Shown here in pieces: positions 11,159 to 23,200 of a stretch of 64,000 nucleotides of DNA. Every line of letters starts with the position of its first letter. Positions within the stretch are counted from its first letter, which is position 1. This stretch comes from Penium margaritaceum (taxonomy: Eukaryota; Streptophyta; Zygnematophyceae; Desmidiales; Peniaceae). The stretch is taken from contig SZWC01002444.1 of assembly GCA_023375785.1 (NCBI GenBank), positions 90,485 through 154,484 of the forward strand, read 5' to 3'. A program made the translations under genes and the position numbers. The notes below the pieces were generated by a model that searched no databases, was not told where the DNA came from, and saw only the letters and a list, made by a program, of their open reading frames with translations.

Positions 11159-11645
11159 TTAGTGAGGTGAAGATGTAGGTGGAGCTGGAGGACTGGGCAG
11201 GAGATGTAGGGGAGGCATGTCTGGGATCTCAGGGAGGTCTTCCACGGTGATCCTTTCTTGTTGACTTGTTCTCCACCGATGTCCTCGTCGAAGTCTGCAT
11301 TCGTGACTTATGTTGCTCATGAGACTGGGGATGTCACTTGAGCAAGGATCATACGCCTGAAGAAGACGATGGAATGGATGGTCGGTGGTGAGGTACAAGA
11401 TGACCAGAGCTTGATATTTGGCGAGGAAGTAGTTGCTTCGGTATTGCCGAATGTTGAGAGTGGGAAAGTCAACATGGAAGTAGTCTCGTTGTTTGCTGAA
11501 GATGTCCCAGAGTTCAAGGGTACCGAAGCTCACATCTGCATGTAGTTCGAGTGCAGCAAGCCACTCATCATAGTTGGCTTCACCTACATCCTTGAAGTGG
11601 AGAATGGGAATTCTGTGAGCGAGTTCGCCGGTTCCTTGATTGATG
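11159..11645 (-). pseudogene. Gag-like region of element 1
   Basis: A minus-strand open region carrying a domain shared with element 2. In order it shows RIPILHF, a GEANYDEW segment, LELWDIFSKQRDYF, then YFLAKYQALVIL and LTTDHPF. The G-x-x-NY-x-x-W pattern followed by a leucine/tryptophan-rich stretch resembles the N-terminal gag domain of Copia-type elements (DUF4219/UBN2-like). That is a resemblance by pattern only. It lies next to the 3' end of the element and is the only part of the interior that looks protein-coding. Confidence 0.55.
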
Positions 11646-12029
11646 GGTTTTCCATGCCTCCACCAAAGGCTCCGTCGCCGAGAGGTTCATCCTTCCCTGG
11701 CCGCCATATGTGACAAAACGACACAGGGAGGGATTTGAGATTTGTTGGAGATGATGGTGATGGGGTAGAGGAGGAGGGATGCTGCAGATGGTTGTGAGAC
11801 CGATGATGCGACAGGGCAGACTCTTTTGAACTGGAAGTGGACGAGGCGTGAGTGGAGGAGCGAGCGATGGATGATGGAGTGGGCGCAGAGGCGAGATCAT
11901 GTGCGCAAGTTGACGTAGGGGAGCAGGATGCGACAGAGAGAAGGCAGGTGCCAATGTGCTGCGAGAAATCTGCTTCAGGCGTGGGTACATGCTGCTGCGG
12001 AAGCGGGCAGCTAGCTTGTGCAGGTCCTT

Positions 12030-12560
12030 GTGCCGTTCACAGGTGATGATGAGCGTCGAGCGGACAGTGATGCGAGGAAGAGGAAGTGACGGATTGATAA
12101 ATGGGCGTAGGGGTGAGCCGCGTGCGCTGATGGAAGTTTCGGCGTGGACGCAGGTCGTCGCGAAAAGGCGATGCAACCGGGTGGATCCTTGTGCCGCGCT
12201 GAGAGCGATGCGAACCGGAGGAGGCGATTGATTGATAAGTGGGCGCAGGGGCAAGCCACGTACGCTGCGAAGTTACGGCGTGGGCGCAGGTCGTCGCGGA
12301 AAAGGCGATGCAACCGGGCGGATCCTTGTGCCGAGCTGAAGTTGATGTTGAAGCGGAGGAAATGATTGATGGATGAGTGGGCGCAGGGGCGAAACCGCGT
12401 GCGCTGACGGAGGTTTCGGCGTGGGCGCAGGTCGTCGCGGAAATGGGCGATGCGACCGGGCGGATCCTTGTGCCGAGCTGAAAGCGATTGCGGAGGCGGA
12501 GGAAACGATTGATTGATGAGTGGACGCAGGGGTGAAACCACGTGTGCGATAAAGCGATGT
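12030..12560 (-). repeat. Internal 139-bp minisatellite of element 1
   Basis: Three to four units. The landmark CGTGCGCTGA / CGTACGCTGC recurs near 12119, 12258 and 12397, giving a period of 139 bp. Each unit contains TTTCGGCGTGG, GCAGGTCGTCGCG and GGATCCTTGTGCCG, and ends with GTGGGCGCAGGGGC. The same unit occurs in element 2 in the opposite orientation, as expected from the elements' orientations. The long arginine/proline/serine-rich open frames here are by-products of GC-rich repeats. Confidence 0.85.
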
Positions 12561-12869
12561 TGATGCGGATGATGGATGGGAGGGCAGCGCGGAGGATGCT
12601 CATGATGAGGAGGAGGCAATGCGGAGGCGACGCAGATGATGCTCAAGACGGAGAGATGAAGATGAGGCAGAGACAGGCACCTGATGGAGCTGAGGAGACT
12701 GGAGCGAAGAGGGGTAGCGGATGCAGGTGAAGATGAGGACCGAAGGCTGATGATGGAGATGAGAGACAGAGAGCGACGCGAGCGGAGGGAACGGAGATGC
12801 GACGCGAGCGGAGGGAGCGGAGAAGAGACGCGGCTCGGCAGGTGGAGCGACACAGCCACTTCTTCTAGC

Positions 12870-13090
12870 GTTCAGGAGAGTGACGGCTTGTTCCCCAGTT
12901 GGCTCGGAAGTGGGAGCAGGAAGACTGGTGGTGTCCGATATCCTGTCAGCTGGAAGAGGTTGCTTGCGGCAGAGGGAGTCAGGCAGCGGCCAGGGATACT
13001 AGACCGCTGATGTCAGGAGAGTGACGGCTTGTTCCCCAGTTGGCTCGGAAATGGGAGCAGGAAGACTGGTGGTGTCCGATATCCTGACAG
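12870..13090 (-). repeat. Second internal repeat of element 1, two copies
   Basis: Two near-identical stretches of about 75 bp, at about 12874-12949 and 13018-13087, begin GTGACGGCTTGTTCCCCAGT and end GTCCGATATCCTG. Element 2 has the same pair at about 27630-27705 and 27770-27845. Confidence 0.85.
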
Positions 13091-13578
13091 CGGCAGTTTT
13101 GGCTGCAGCTGCTGACGAGGCGAGGAGGCGATGCGAGAAGGCGGCTCGAGATGATAGATGCGGGCGGACTGGGGATGACAGCGAGGAAGTAGTAGATGGA
13201 GCTGTTGAGACGAGATGAAGGAGGAGGAGATGCTGGCAGAGGCGGTTGTGATGAGAGACAGCGGATGGTAGGCGGCAGGAAGCTTCTCGGTAGTTGACGG
13301 CAGGCGGCGGCTCGAGAGTCACTTGCAGCTGTTGTAGGCGACACGTCACTGGTTGTTAGCCACGGGCACGGAAATGGGCGCAGGGCCTTCTTGGGACGAC
13401 GAGACGTTTCTTGAGCGTAGAGAACTCGTCAGGCAGGGCTGCTGATGTCAGCTGAGGATGAAGCGAAGAGGCGCGAGATGGCCGTAGCGGCAGTAGGGGA
13501 ATATGAGTTGAGGCAGCGGAGCAAGGGTGTCGGCAGAGCGATGACGCGGTCACAGGACTCCAGGTGATGTTGCCTGAA

Positions 13579-13590
13579 GCTCTGATACCA
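13579..13590 (-). other. Primer-binding site of element 1 (initiator tRNA-Met)
   Basis: On the minus strand TGGTATCAGAGC directly follows the 5' LTR. This 12-mer is the exact complement of the 3' end of plant initiator tRNA-Met including CCA, the usual plant LTR element primer. Confidence 0.93.
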
Positions 13591-14205
13591 TGTCAGAAGA
13601 ATGCAGCACGAGATCAACGGCAGCAGAAGCAACCAGAAGCATTAGGACATGCAAGCGTACGTCAGCAAGGTGACGTAGGCAAGAGCGGTCCGAGGAGTTA
13701 GTCGCGGGAGCAGGTAGGGGCTGAGACACGAGGAAACGGAGGTAGAAAGGTTGATGTGAGAGAGAGTGCTGGCAAGGGGAGTGATGATTGGCGGAGAACA
13801 AGAGCTGAGCGAAGGAGCAAGGAGTGACGGAGCGAAGCGTTGAGAGTTGGCGAAGACAGAAAGTGTGAGGGATGAGCAGAGCGAAGACACGGCGGCGAAG
13901 CCGCGGAACCAAAGGGGAACAGGATGAGCAGAACTGTTCTGGTTAACTCGAGGGAATGAACATCCTCGGTATAAAAGGTCAGAACAGGACAAAGAGTACT
14001 ATCTAACGGCTTCTTTCCGCTAGCCGGACGCAAGTGACAGATGTCACTATATTAGGGGATAACTTGACAGTGGGGTCCGAACGGTCAGATGACCAGAGAC
14101 CCTTTGGTCAAGGTGATTCGGTGTCAAGACCTGAACCATTATTGAGAGGGGATTTTCTCGGACTGTACTTCTGCACTGAGTCTGTTTAATGGAGATATTC
14201 TGACA
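13591..14205 (-). repeat. 5' LTR of element 1
   Basis: 615 bp; promoter-bearing LTR in the minus orientation. It has a TTTTATA stretch near 13971-13976 (complement) and the dyad AGTGACAGATGTCACT at 14033-14048. Its outer end abuts TTGTC, after which the interrupted B monomer resumes. Confidence 0.93.
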
Positions 14206-17200
14206 TTGTCAACGTTGACCACATGAAGTGAAATTCTTTGGTCATGGTCAGTGACATATGCATACTTTGGTTGGTCACTATGCATGGTAGCCACACTGTG
14301 CCACTACATATTGAAGGTCTTTGTGCTTGCTAGTCGCTAACTAGTATTCACAAACCATTGTTTCCCCCTCTGACCATTTGTGACTCGTGTTATGAGTTGT
14401 CAAAGTTAACCACACATAGTGACATTCTTTGGACATGGTCCGTGACATATGCCTCCATTGGTTGGTCATTGTACATGGTAGCCACACCGTGCCACTACTT
14501 ATTGAAGGTCCTTGTGCTTGCTAGTTGATACCTGGTGTTCCCAAACCATCGTTTCCCCCTCTGACCATTTGTGACTCGCATTGTGAGTTGTCAACGTTGA
14601 CCACACACAGAAGATTTCTTTGGTCAAAGGCAGTACATGTGCCTACTTTGGTCGGTCATTGTGCATATAAGCCACACCGTGCTACTACTTGTTGAAGGTC
14701 GTTGTATGTGCTAGTTGAAAACTAATATTCCGAAACCATTGTTTCCCCCCCCCTGACCATTTGTGACTCGTGATATGGGTCGTGAACGTTGACCACCCAT
14801 ATTGAAATTCTTTGGCCATGGTCAGTGACATATGCCTAGTTTGGTTGTCCGGTGTGCATAGTAGCCACACCGTACCACTACTTATTGAAGTTCTTTGTCC
14901 ATTCTAGTCGATACATAGGGTTCCCAAACCATTGTCTCTCCCTCTGACCATTTGTGACTCGTGTTATGAGTTGTCAATGTTGACCAAACATAGTGGAATT
15001 CTTTGGTCATAGTCAGTGTCGTATGCATCCTTTGGTTGGTCATTGTGCACGATAGCCACACCGTGCCATTACTTGTTAAAGGTCTTTGTACTTTCCAGTT
15101 GATAACTAGTGTTCCCAACCCATTGTTTTCCTATCGGACCATTTGTGACTCGTGTGACTCGAGTTTTCAACGTTGACCACACACTGTGAAATTCTTTTGG
15201 TCATGGTTAGTGGCATATGCCTACTTTGGTTTGTCACTGTACATGGTTGCCACGCCGTGTCACTACGTATTGAAGGTCTTTGTGCTTTCTAGTTAATTTC
15301 TAGTGTTCTCAAACCATTGTTACCCCCTCTGAATATCTGTGACTCTTGTTGTGAGTTGTCAACGTTGACCACATGAAGTGAAATTCGTTGGTCCTGGTCA
15401 GTGACATATGCATACTTTGGTTGGTCACTGTGCATCGTAGCCACACTGTGCCACTACATATTGAAGGTCTTTTTACTTGCTAGTTGATAAATAGTATTCA
15501 CAAACCATTGTTTCCCCCTCTGACCATTTGTCACTCGTGTTATGAGTTGTCAAAGTTGACCACACATAGTGACATTCTTTGGTCATGGTCAGTGACATAT
15601 GCCTACTTTGGTTGGTCATTGTACATGGTAGACACACCGTGCCACTACTTATTGAAGGTCATTGTGCTTGCTAGTTGATACCTGGTGTTCCCAAACCATC
15701 GTTTCCCCCTCTGACCATTTGTGCCTCGTATTATGAGTTGTCAACGTTGACCAAACACAGCGGATTTCTTTGGTCAAAGGCAGTATATATGCCTACTTTG
15801 TCCGGTCATTGTGCATGGTAGCGACACCGTGCTACTACTTATTGAAGGTCGTTGTACTTGCTAGTTGAAAACTAATATTCCGAAACCATTGTTTCCCCCT
15901 CTGACCATTTGTGACTCGTGTTATGGGTTGTGAACGTTGACTACCCTTGTTGGAATTCTTTGGTCATTGTCAGTGACATATGCCTAGTTTGGTTGTTTGG
16001 TGTGCATAGTAGCCACACCGTGCCACTACATATTGAAGTTCTTTGTCCTTTCTAGTCGATACATAGGGTTCCCAAACCATTGTCTCTCCCTCTGACCATT
16101 TGTGACTCGTGTTATGAGTTGTCAAAGTTGACCACACATAGTGACATTCTTTGGTCATGGTCAGTGACATATGCCTANGGTGTGCATAGTAGCCACACCG
16201 TGCCACTACATATTGAAGTTCTTTGTCCTTTCTAGTCGATACATAGGGTTCCCAAACCATTGTCTCTCCCTCTGACCATTTGTGACTCGTGTTATGAGTT
16301 GTCAATGTTGACCACACATAGTGGACTTCTTTGGTCATAGTCAGTGACGTATGCATCCTTTGGTTGGTCGCTGTGCACGCTAGCCACACCGTGCCACTAC
16401 TTGTTGAAGGTCTTTGTACTTGCTAGTTGATAACTAGTGTTCCCAAACCATTGTTTCCCCCCCTGACCATTTGTGACTCGTGTTATGAGTTTTCAACGTT
16501 GACCACAAACTGTGAAATTCGTTTGGTCATGGTTATTGGCATATGCCTACTTTGGTTTGTCACTGTACATGGTTGCCACGCCGTGTCACTATGTATTGAA
16601 GGTCTTTGTGCTTTCTAGTTGATAGCGAGTGTTCCCAAACCATTGTTACCCCCTCTGACTATCTGTGACTCTGGTTGTGAGTTGTCAACGTTGACCACAT
16701 GAAGTGAAATTCTTCGGTCCTGGTCAGTGACATATGCATACTTTGGTTGCTCACTGTGCATTGTAGCCACACTGTGCCACTACATATTGAAGGACTTTGT
16801 ACTTGCTAGTCGATAACTAGTATTTGCAAACCATTGTTTCCCCCTCTGACCATTTGTGACTCGTGTTATGAGTTGTCAAAGTTGACCACACATAGTGACA
16901 TTCTTTGGTCATGGTCAGTGACATATGCCTACATTGGTTGGTCATTGTACATGGTAGCCACACCGTGCCACTAATTATTGAAGGTCCTTGTAATTGCTAG
17001 TTGATACCTGGTGTTCCCAAACCATCGTTTCCCCCTCTGACCATTTGTGACTCGCATTATGAGTTGTCAACGTTAACCACACACAGAAGATTTCTTTGGT
17101 CAAAGGCAGTACATATGCCTACTTTGGGTTGTCATTGTGCATGGTAGCCACACCGTGCTACTACTTGTTGAAGGTCGTTGTACGTGCTAGTTGAAAACTA

Positions 17201-20200
17201 TTATTTCGAAACCATTGTTTCCCCCTCTGACCATTTGTGACTCATGTTATGGGTTGTGAACGTTGACCACCCATATTGAAATTCTTTGGTGATGGTCAGT
17301 GACATATGCCTAGTTTGGTTGTTCGGTGTGCATAGTAGCCACACCGTGCCACTACTTATTGAAGTTCTTTGTCCTTTCTAGTAGATACATAGGGTTCCTA
17401 AACCATTGTCTCTCCCTCTGACCATTTGTGACTCGTGTCATGAGTTGTCAATGTTTACCACACATAGTGGACTTCTTTGGTCATAGTCAGTGACGTATGC
17501 ATCCTTTGGTTGGTCACTGTGCACGCTAGCCACACCGTGCCACTACTTGTTGAAGGTGTTTGTACTTGCTAGTTGATAACTAGTGTTCCCAACCCATTGT
17601 TTCCCCCTCCGACTATTTGTGACTCGTGTTATGAGTTTTTAATATTGACCACACACTGTGAAATTTGTTTGGTCATGGTTAGTGGCATATGCCTACTTTG
17701 GTTTGTCACTGTACATGGTTGCCACGCCGTGTCACTATGTATTGAAGGTCTTTGTGCTTTCTAGTTGATAGCGAGTGTTCCCAAACCATTGTTACCCCCT
17801 CTGACTAACTGTGACTCTGGTTGTGAGTTGTCAACGTTGACCACATGAAGTGAAATTCTTCGGTCCTGGTCAGTGACATATGCATACTTTGGTTGCTCAC
17901 AGTGCATGGTAGCCATACTGTGCTACTACATATTGAAGATCTTTTTACTTGCTAGTCGATAACTAGTATTCAAAAACCATTGTTTCCCCCTCTGACCATT
18001 TGTGACTCGTGTTATGAGATATCAAAGTTGACCACACATAGTGACATTCTTTGGTCATGGTTAGTGACATATGCCTACTGTGGTTGGTCATTGTACATGG
18101 TAGCCACACCGTGCCACTACTTATTGAAGGTCCTTGTGCTTGCTAGTTGATACCTGGTGTTCCCAAAACATCGTTTCCCCCTCTCACCATTTGTGACTCG
18201 CATTATGAGTTGTCAACGTTGACCACACACAGCGGATTTCTTTGGTCAAAGGCAGTACATATGCCTACTTTGGTCGGTCATTGTGCATGGTAGCCACACC
18301 GTGCTACTACGTATTGAAGGTCGTTGTACTTGCTAGTCGAAAACTCATATTCCGAAACAATTGTTTCCCCCTCTGACCATTTGTGACTCGTGTTATGGGT
18401 TGTGAACGTTGACCACCCATATTGAACTTCTTCGGACATGGTCAGTGACATATGCCTAGTTTGGTTGTTCGGTGTGCATAGGTGCCACAACGTTCCACTA
18501 CTTATTGAAGTTCTTTGTCCTTTCTAGTCGATACATAGCGTTCCCAAACCATTGTATCTCCCTCTGACCATTTGTGACTCGTGTTATGAGTTGTCAATGT
18601 TGACCACACATAGTGGACTTCTTTGGTCATCGTCAGTTACCTATGCATCATGTGGTTGGTCACTGTGCAAGCTAGCCACATTGTGCCACTACTTGTTAAA
18701 GGTCTTTGTACTTGCTAGTTGATAACTAGTGTTCCCAACCCATTGTTTCCCCCTCTGACCATTTGTGACTCGTGTTATGAGTTTTCAACGTTGACCACAC
18801 ACAATGAAATTCTTTTGGTCATGGTTTGTGGCATATGCCTACTTCGGTTTGTCACTGTACATGGTTGCCACGCCGTGTCACTACGTATTGAAGGTCTTTG
18901 TGCTTTGTACTTGAAAGCTAGTGTTCCCAAACCATTGTTACCCCCTCTGACTATCTGTGACTCTTGTTGTGAGTTGTCAACGTTGACCACCTGAAGTGAT
19001 TTGGTCATGGTCAGTGACATATGCATACTTTGGTTGGTCACTTTGCATGGTAGCCACACTGTGCCACTAAATATTAAAGGTCTTTTTACTTGCTAGTCGA
19101 TAACTAGTATTCACAAACCATTGTTTCCCCCTCTGACCATTTGTGACTCGTGTTCTGAGTTGTCAAAGTTGACCACACATAGTGACATTCTTTGGTCATT
19201 GTCAGTGACATATGCCTACTTTGGTTGGTCATTGTACATGGTAGCCACACCATGCCACTACTTATTGAAGGTCCTTGTGCTTGCTAGTTGATACCTGGTG
19301 TTCTAAAACCCTCGTTTCCCCCTCTGACCATTTGTGAATTGTATTATGAGTTGTCAACGTTGACCACACACAACGGATTTCTTTGGTCAAAGGCAGTACA
19401 TATGCCTACTTTGGCTGGTCATTGTGCATGGTAGCCACATCGTGCTACTAATGATTGAAGGTCGTTGTACTTGCTAGTTTAAAACTAATATTCTAAAACC
19501 ATTGTTTCCCCCTCTGACCATTTGTGACTCGTGTTATGGGTTGTGAACGTTTACCATCCATATTGAAATTATTTGGTCATGGTCAGTGACATATGCCTAG
19601 TTTTGTTGTTCGGTGTGCATAGTAGCCAACCGTGCCACTACTTATTAAAGTTCTTTGTTCTTTCTAGTCGATGCATAGGGTTCCCAAACAACTTTCTATC
19701 CCTCTGGCCATTTTTTACTCGTGTTGTAAGTTGTCAATGTTGACCACACATAGTGGACTTCTTTGGTCATAGTCAGTGACGTATGCATCCTTTGGTTGGT
19801 CACTGTGCACGCTAGCCACACCGTGCCACTACTTGTTGAAGGTCTTTGTACTTGCTAGTTGATAACTAGTGTTCCCAACCCATTGTTTCCCCCTCTGACT
19901 ATTTGTGACTCGTGTTATGAGTTTTTAACGTTGACCACACACTTTGAAATTCTTTTGGTAATGGTTAGTGGCATATGCCTACTTTGGTTTGTAACTATAC
20001 ATGGTTGCCACACCCTGTCGCTACGTATTGAAGGTCTTTGTGCTTTCTAGTTGATAGCTAGTGTTCCCAAACCATTGTTACCCCCTCTAACTATCTGTGA
20101 CTCTTGTTGTGAGTTATCAACGTTGACCACATGAAGTGAAATTCTTTGGTCATGGACAGTGACATATGCATACTTTGGTTGGTCACTGTGCATGGTAGCC

Positions 20201-23200
20201 ACACTGTGCCACTACATATTGAAGGTCTATGTACTTGCTAGCCGATAACTAGTACTCACAAACCATTGTTTCCCCCTCTGACCATTTGTGACCCGTGTCA
20301 TGAGTTGTCAAAGTTGACCGCACATAGTGACATTCTTTGGTCATGGTCAGTGACATATGCCTACTTTGGTTGGTCATTGTACATGGTAGCCACCCCGTGC
20401 CACTACTTATTGAAGGTCCTTGTGCTTGATAATTGATACCTGGTGTTCCAAAACCATCGTTTCCCCCTTTGACCATTTGTGACTCGCATTATGAGTTGTC
20501 AACGTTGACCACACACAACAGATTTCTTTGGTCAAAGGCAGTACATATGCCTACTTTGGTCGGTCATTGTGCATGGTTGCCACATCGTGCTACTACGTAT
20601 TGAAGGTCGTTGTACTTGCTAGTTGAAAACTGATATTCCGAAACCATTGTTTCCCCCTCTGACCATTTGTTACTCGTGTTATGGGTTGTGAACGTTGACC
20701 ACCCATATTGAAATTCTTTGGTCATGGTCAGTGACATATGCCTAGTTTGGTTGTTCGGTGTGCATAGTAGCCACACCGTGCCACTACTTATTGAAGTTCT
20801 TTGTCCTTTTTAGTCAATACATAGGGTTCCTAAACCATTGTCTCTCCCTCTGACCATTTGTGACTCGTGTTATGAGCTGTCAATGTTGACCATACACAGT
20901 GGACTTCTTTGGTCATAGTCAGTGACGTATGCATCCTTTGGTTGGTCACTATGCACGCTATCCACACCGTGCCACTACTTGTTGAAGGTCTTTGTACTTG
21001 CTAGTTGGTAACTAGTGTTCCCAACCCATTGTTTCCCCCTCTGACCATTTGTGACTCGTGTTATGAGTTGTTAACGTTGACCATACATTGTGAAATTCTT
21101 TTGGTCATGGTTAGTGGCATATGCCTACTTTGGTTTGTCACTGTACATGGTTGCCATGCCGTGTCACTACGTATTGAAGGTCTTTGTGCTTTCTGTTTGA
21201 AAGCTAGTATTCCCAAACCATTGTTACCCCCTCTGACTATCTGTGACTCTTGTTGTGAGTTGTCAACGTTGACCACATGAAGTGAAATTCTTTGGTCATG
21301 GTCAGTGACATATGAATACTTTGGTTGGTCACTGTGCATGGTAGCCACACTGTGCCACTGCATATTGAAGGTCTTTGTACTTGCTAGTCGATAACTAGTA
21401 TTCACAAACCATTGTTTCCCCCTCTGATTATTTGTGACTCGTGTTATGAGTTGTCAAAGTTGACCACACATAGTGACATTCTTTGGTCATGGTCAGTGAC
21501 ATATGCCTACTTTGGTTGGTCATTGTACATGGTAGCCACACCGTGCCACTACTTATTGAAGGTCGTTGTGCTTGCCAGTTGATTCCTGGTGTTCCCAAAC
21601 CATCGTTTCCCCCTCTGACCATTTGTGACTCGCATTATGAGTTGTCAACGTTGACCACACACAGTGGATTTCTTTGGTCAAAGGCAGTACATATGCCTAC
21701 TTTGGTCGGTCATTGTACATGGTAGCCACACCGTGGTACTACTTATGGAAGGTCGTTGTACATGCTAGTTGAAAACTAATATTGCAAAACCATTGTTTCC
21801 CCCTCTGACCATTTGTGACTCGTGTTATGGGTTGTGAACGTTGACCATCCATATTGAAATTCTCTGGTCATGGTCGGTGACATATGCCTAGTTTGGTGGT
21901 TTGGTGTGCATAATAGCCACATTGTGCCACTGCCTATTGAAGTTCTTTGTCCTTTCTAGTCGATACATAGGGTTCCCAAACCATTGTCTCTCCCTCTGAC
22001 CATTTGTAACTCGTGTTATGAGTTGTCAATGTTGACCACACATAGTGGACTTCTTTGGTCATAGTCTGTGACGTATGCATCCTTTGGTTGGTCACTGTGT
22101 ACGCTAGCCACACCGTGCCACTACTTGTTGAAGGTCTTTGTACTTGCTAGTTAATAACTAGTGTTCCCAACCCATTGTTTCCCCCTCTGACCATTTGTGA
22201 CTCGTGTTATGCGTTTTCAACATTGACCACACACTGTGAAATTCTTTTGGTCATGGTTAGTGGCATATGCCTACTTTGGTTTGTCACTGTACATGGTTGC
22301 CACGCCGTGTCACTACGTATTGAATGTATATATGCTTTCTAGTTGATAGCTAGTGTTCCCAAACCATTGTTACCCCCTCTGACTATCTGTGACTCTTGTT
22401 GTGAGTTGTCAACGTTGACCACATGAACTGAAATTCTTTGGTCATGGTCAGTGACATATGCATACTTTGGCTGGTCACTGCGCATGGTAGCCACACTGTG
22501 CCACTGCATATTGAAGGTCTTTGTACTTGCTAGTCGATAACTAGTATTCACAAACCATTGTTTTCCCCTCTGACGATTTGTGACTCATGTTATGAGTTGT
22601 CAAAGTTGACCACACATAGTGATATTATTTGGTCATGGTCGGTGACATATGCCTACTTTGGTTGGTCATTGTACATGGTAGCCACACCGTGCCACTACTT
22701 ATTGAAGGTCCTTGTGCTTGCTAGTTGATACCTGGTGTTCCCAAACCATCGTTTCCCCCTCGGACCATTTGTGACTCGCATTATGAGTTGTCAACGTTGA
22801 CCACACACAGCGGATTTCTTTGGTCAAAGGCAGTACATATGCCTACTTTGGTCGGTCACTGTGCATGGTAGCCACACCTTGCTACTATTTATTGAAGGTC
22901 GTTGTACTTGCTAATTGAAAACTAATATTTCGAGACCATTGTTTCCCCCTCTGACCATTTGTGACTCGTGTTATGGGTTGTGGATGGTGACCACCCATAT
23001 TGAAATTCTTTGGTCGTGGTCAGTGACATATGCCTAGTTTGGTTGTTCGGTGTGCATAGTAGCCACACCGTGCCACTACGTTTTGAAGTTCTTTGTCCTT
23101 TCTATTTGGTACATAGGTTTCGCAAACCATTGTCTCTCCCTCTGACCATTTGTGACTCGTGTTATGAGTTGTCAATGTTGACCACACATAGTGGACTTCT

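Larger units (their letters stand above)
10476..14205 (-). mobile_element. LTR element 1, gag-only, subfamily a
   Basis: A 3730-bp LTR element on the minus strand. Its 615-bp LTRs lie at 10476-11090 (3') and 13591-14205 (5'), differ at about 31 positions by eye (about 5%) and end in TGTCNGAA...TTCTGACA. The primer-binding site abuts the 5' LTR and a purine tract abuts the 3' LTR. Flanks are TTGTG and TTGTC, a 5-bp target duplication with one mismatch; intact satellite has TTGTC. The interior carries two minisatellites and one gag-like region, with no protease, integrase or reverse transcriptase. It is a broken, non-autonomous copy that depended on another element to move. It is related to element 2 in LTR, interior repeats and gag-like region, but clearly diverged. 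Confidence 0.93.
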
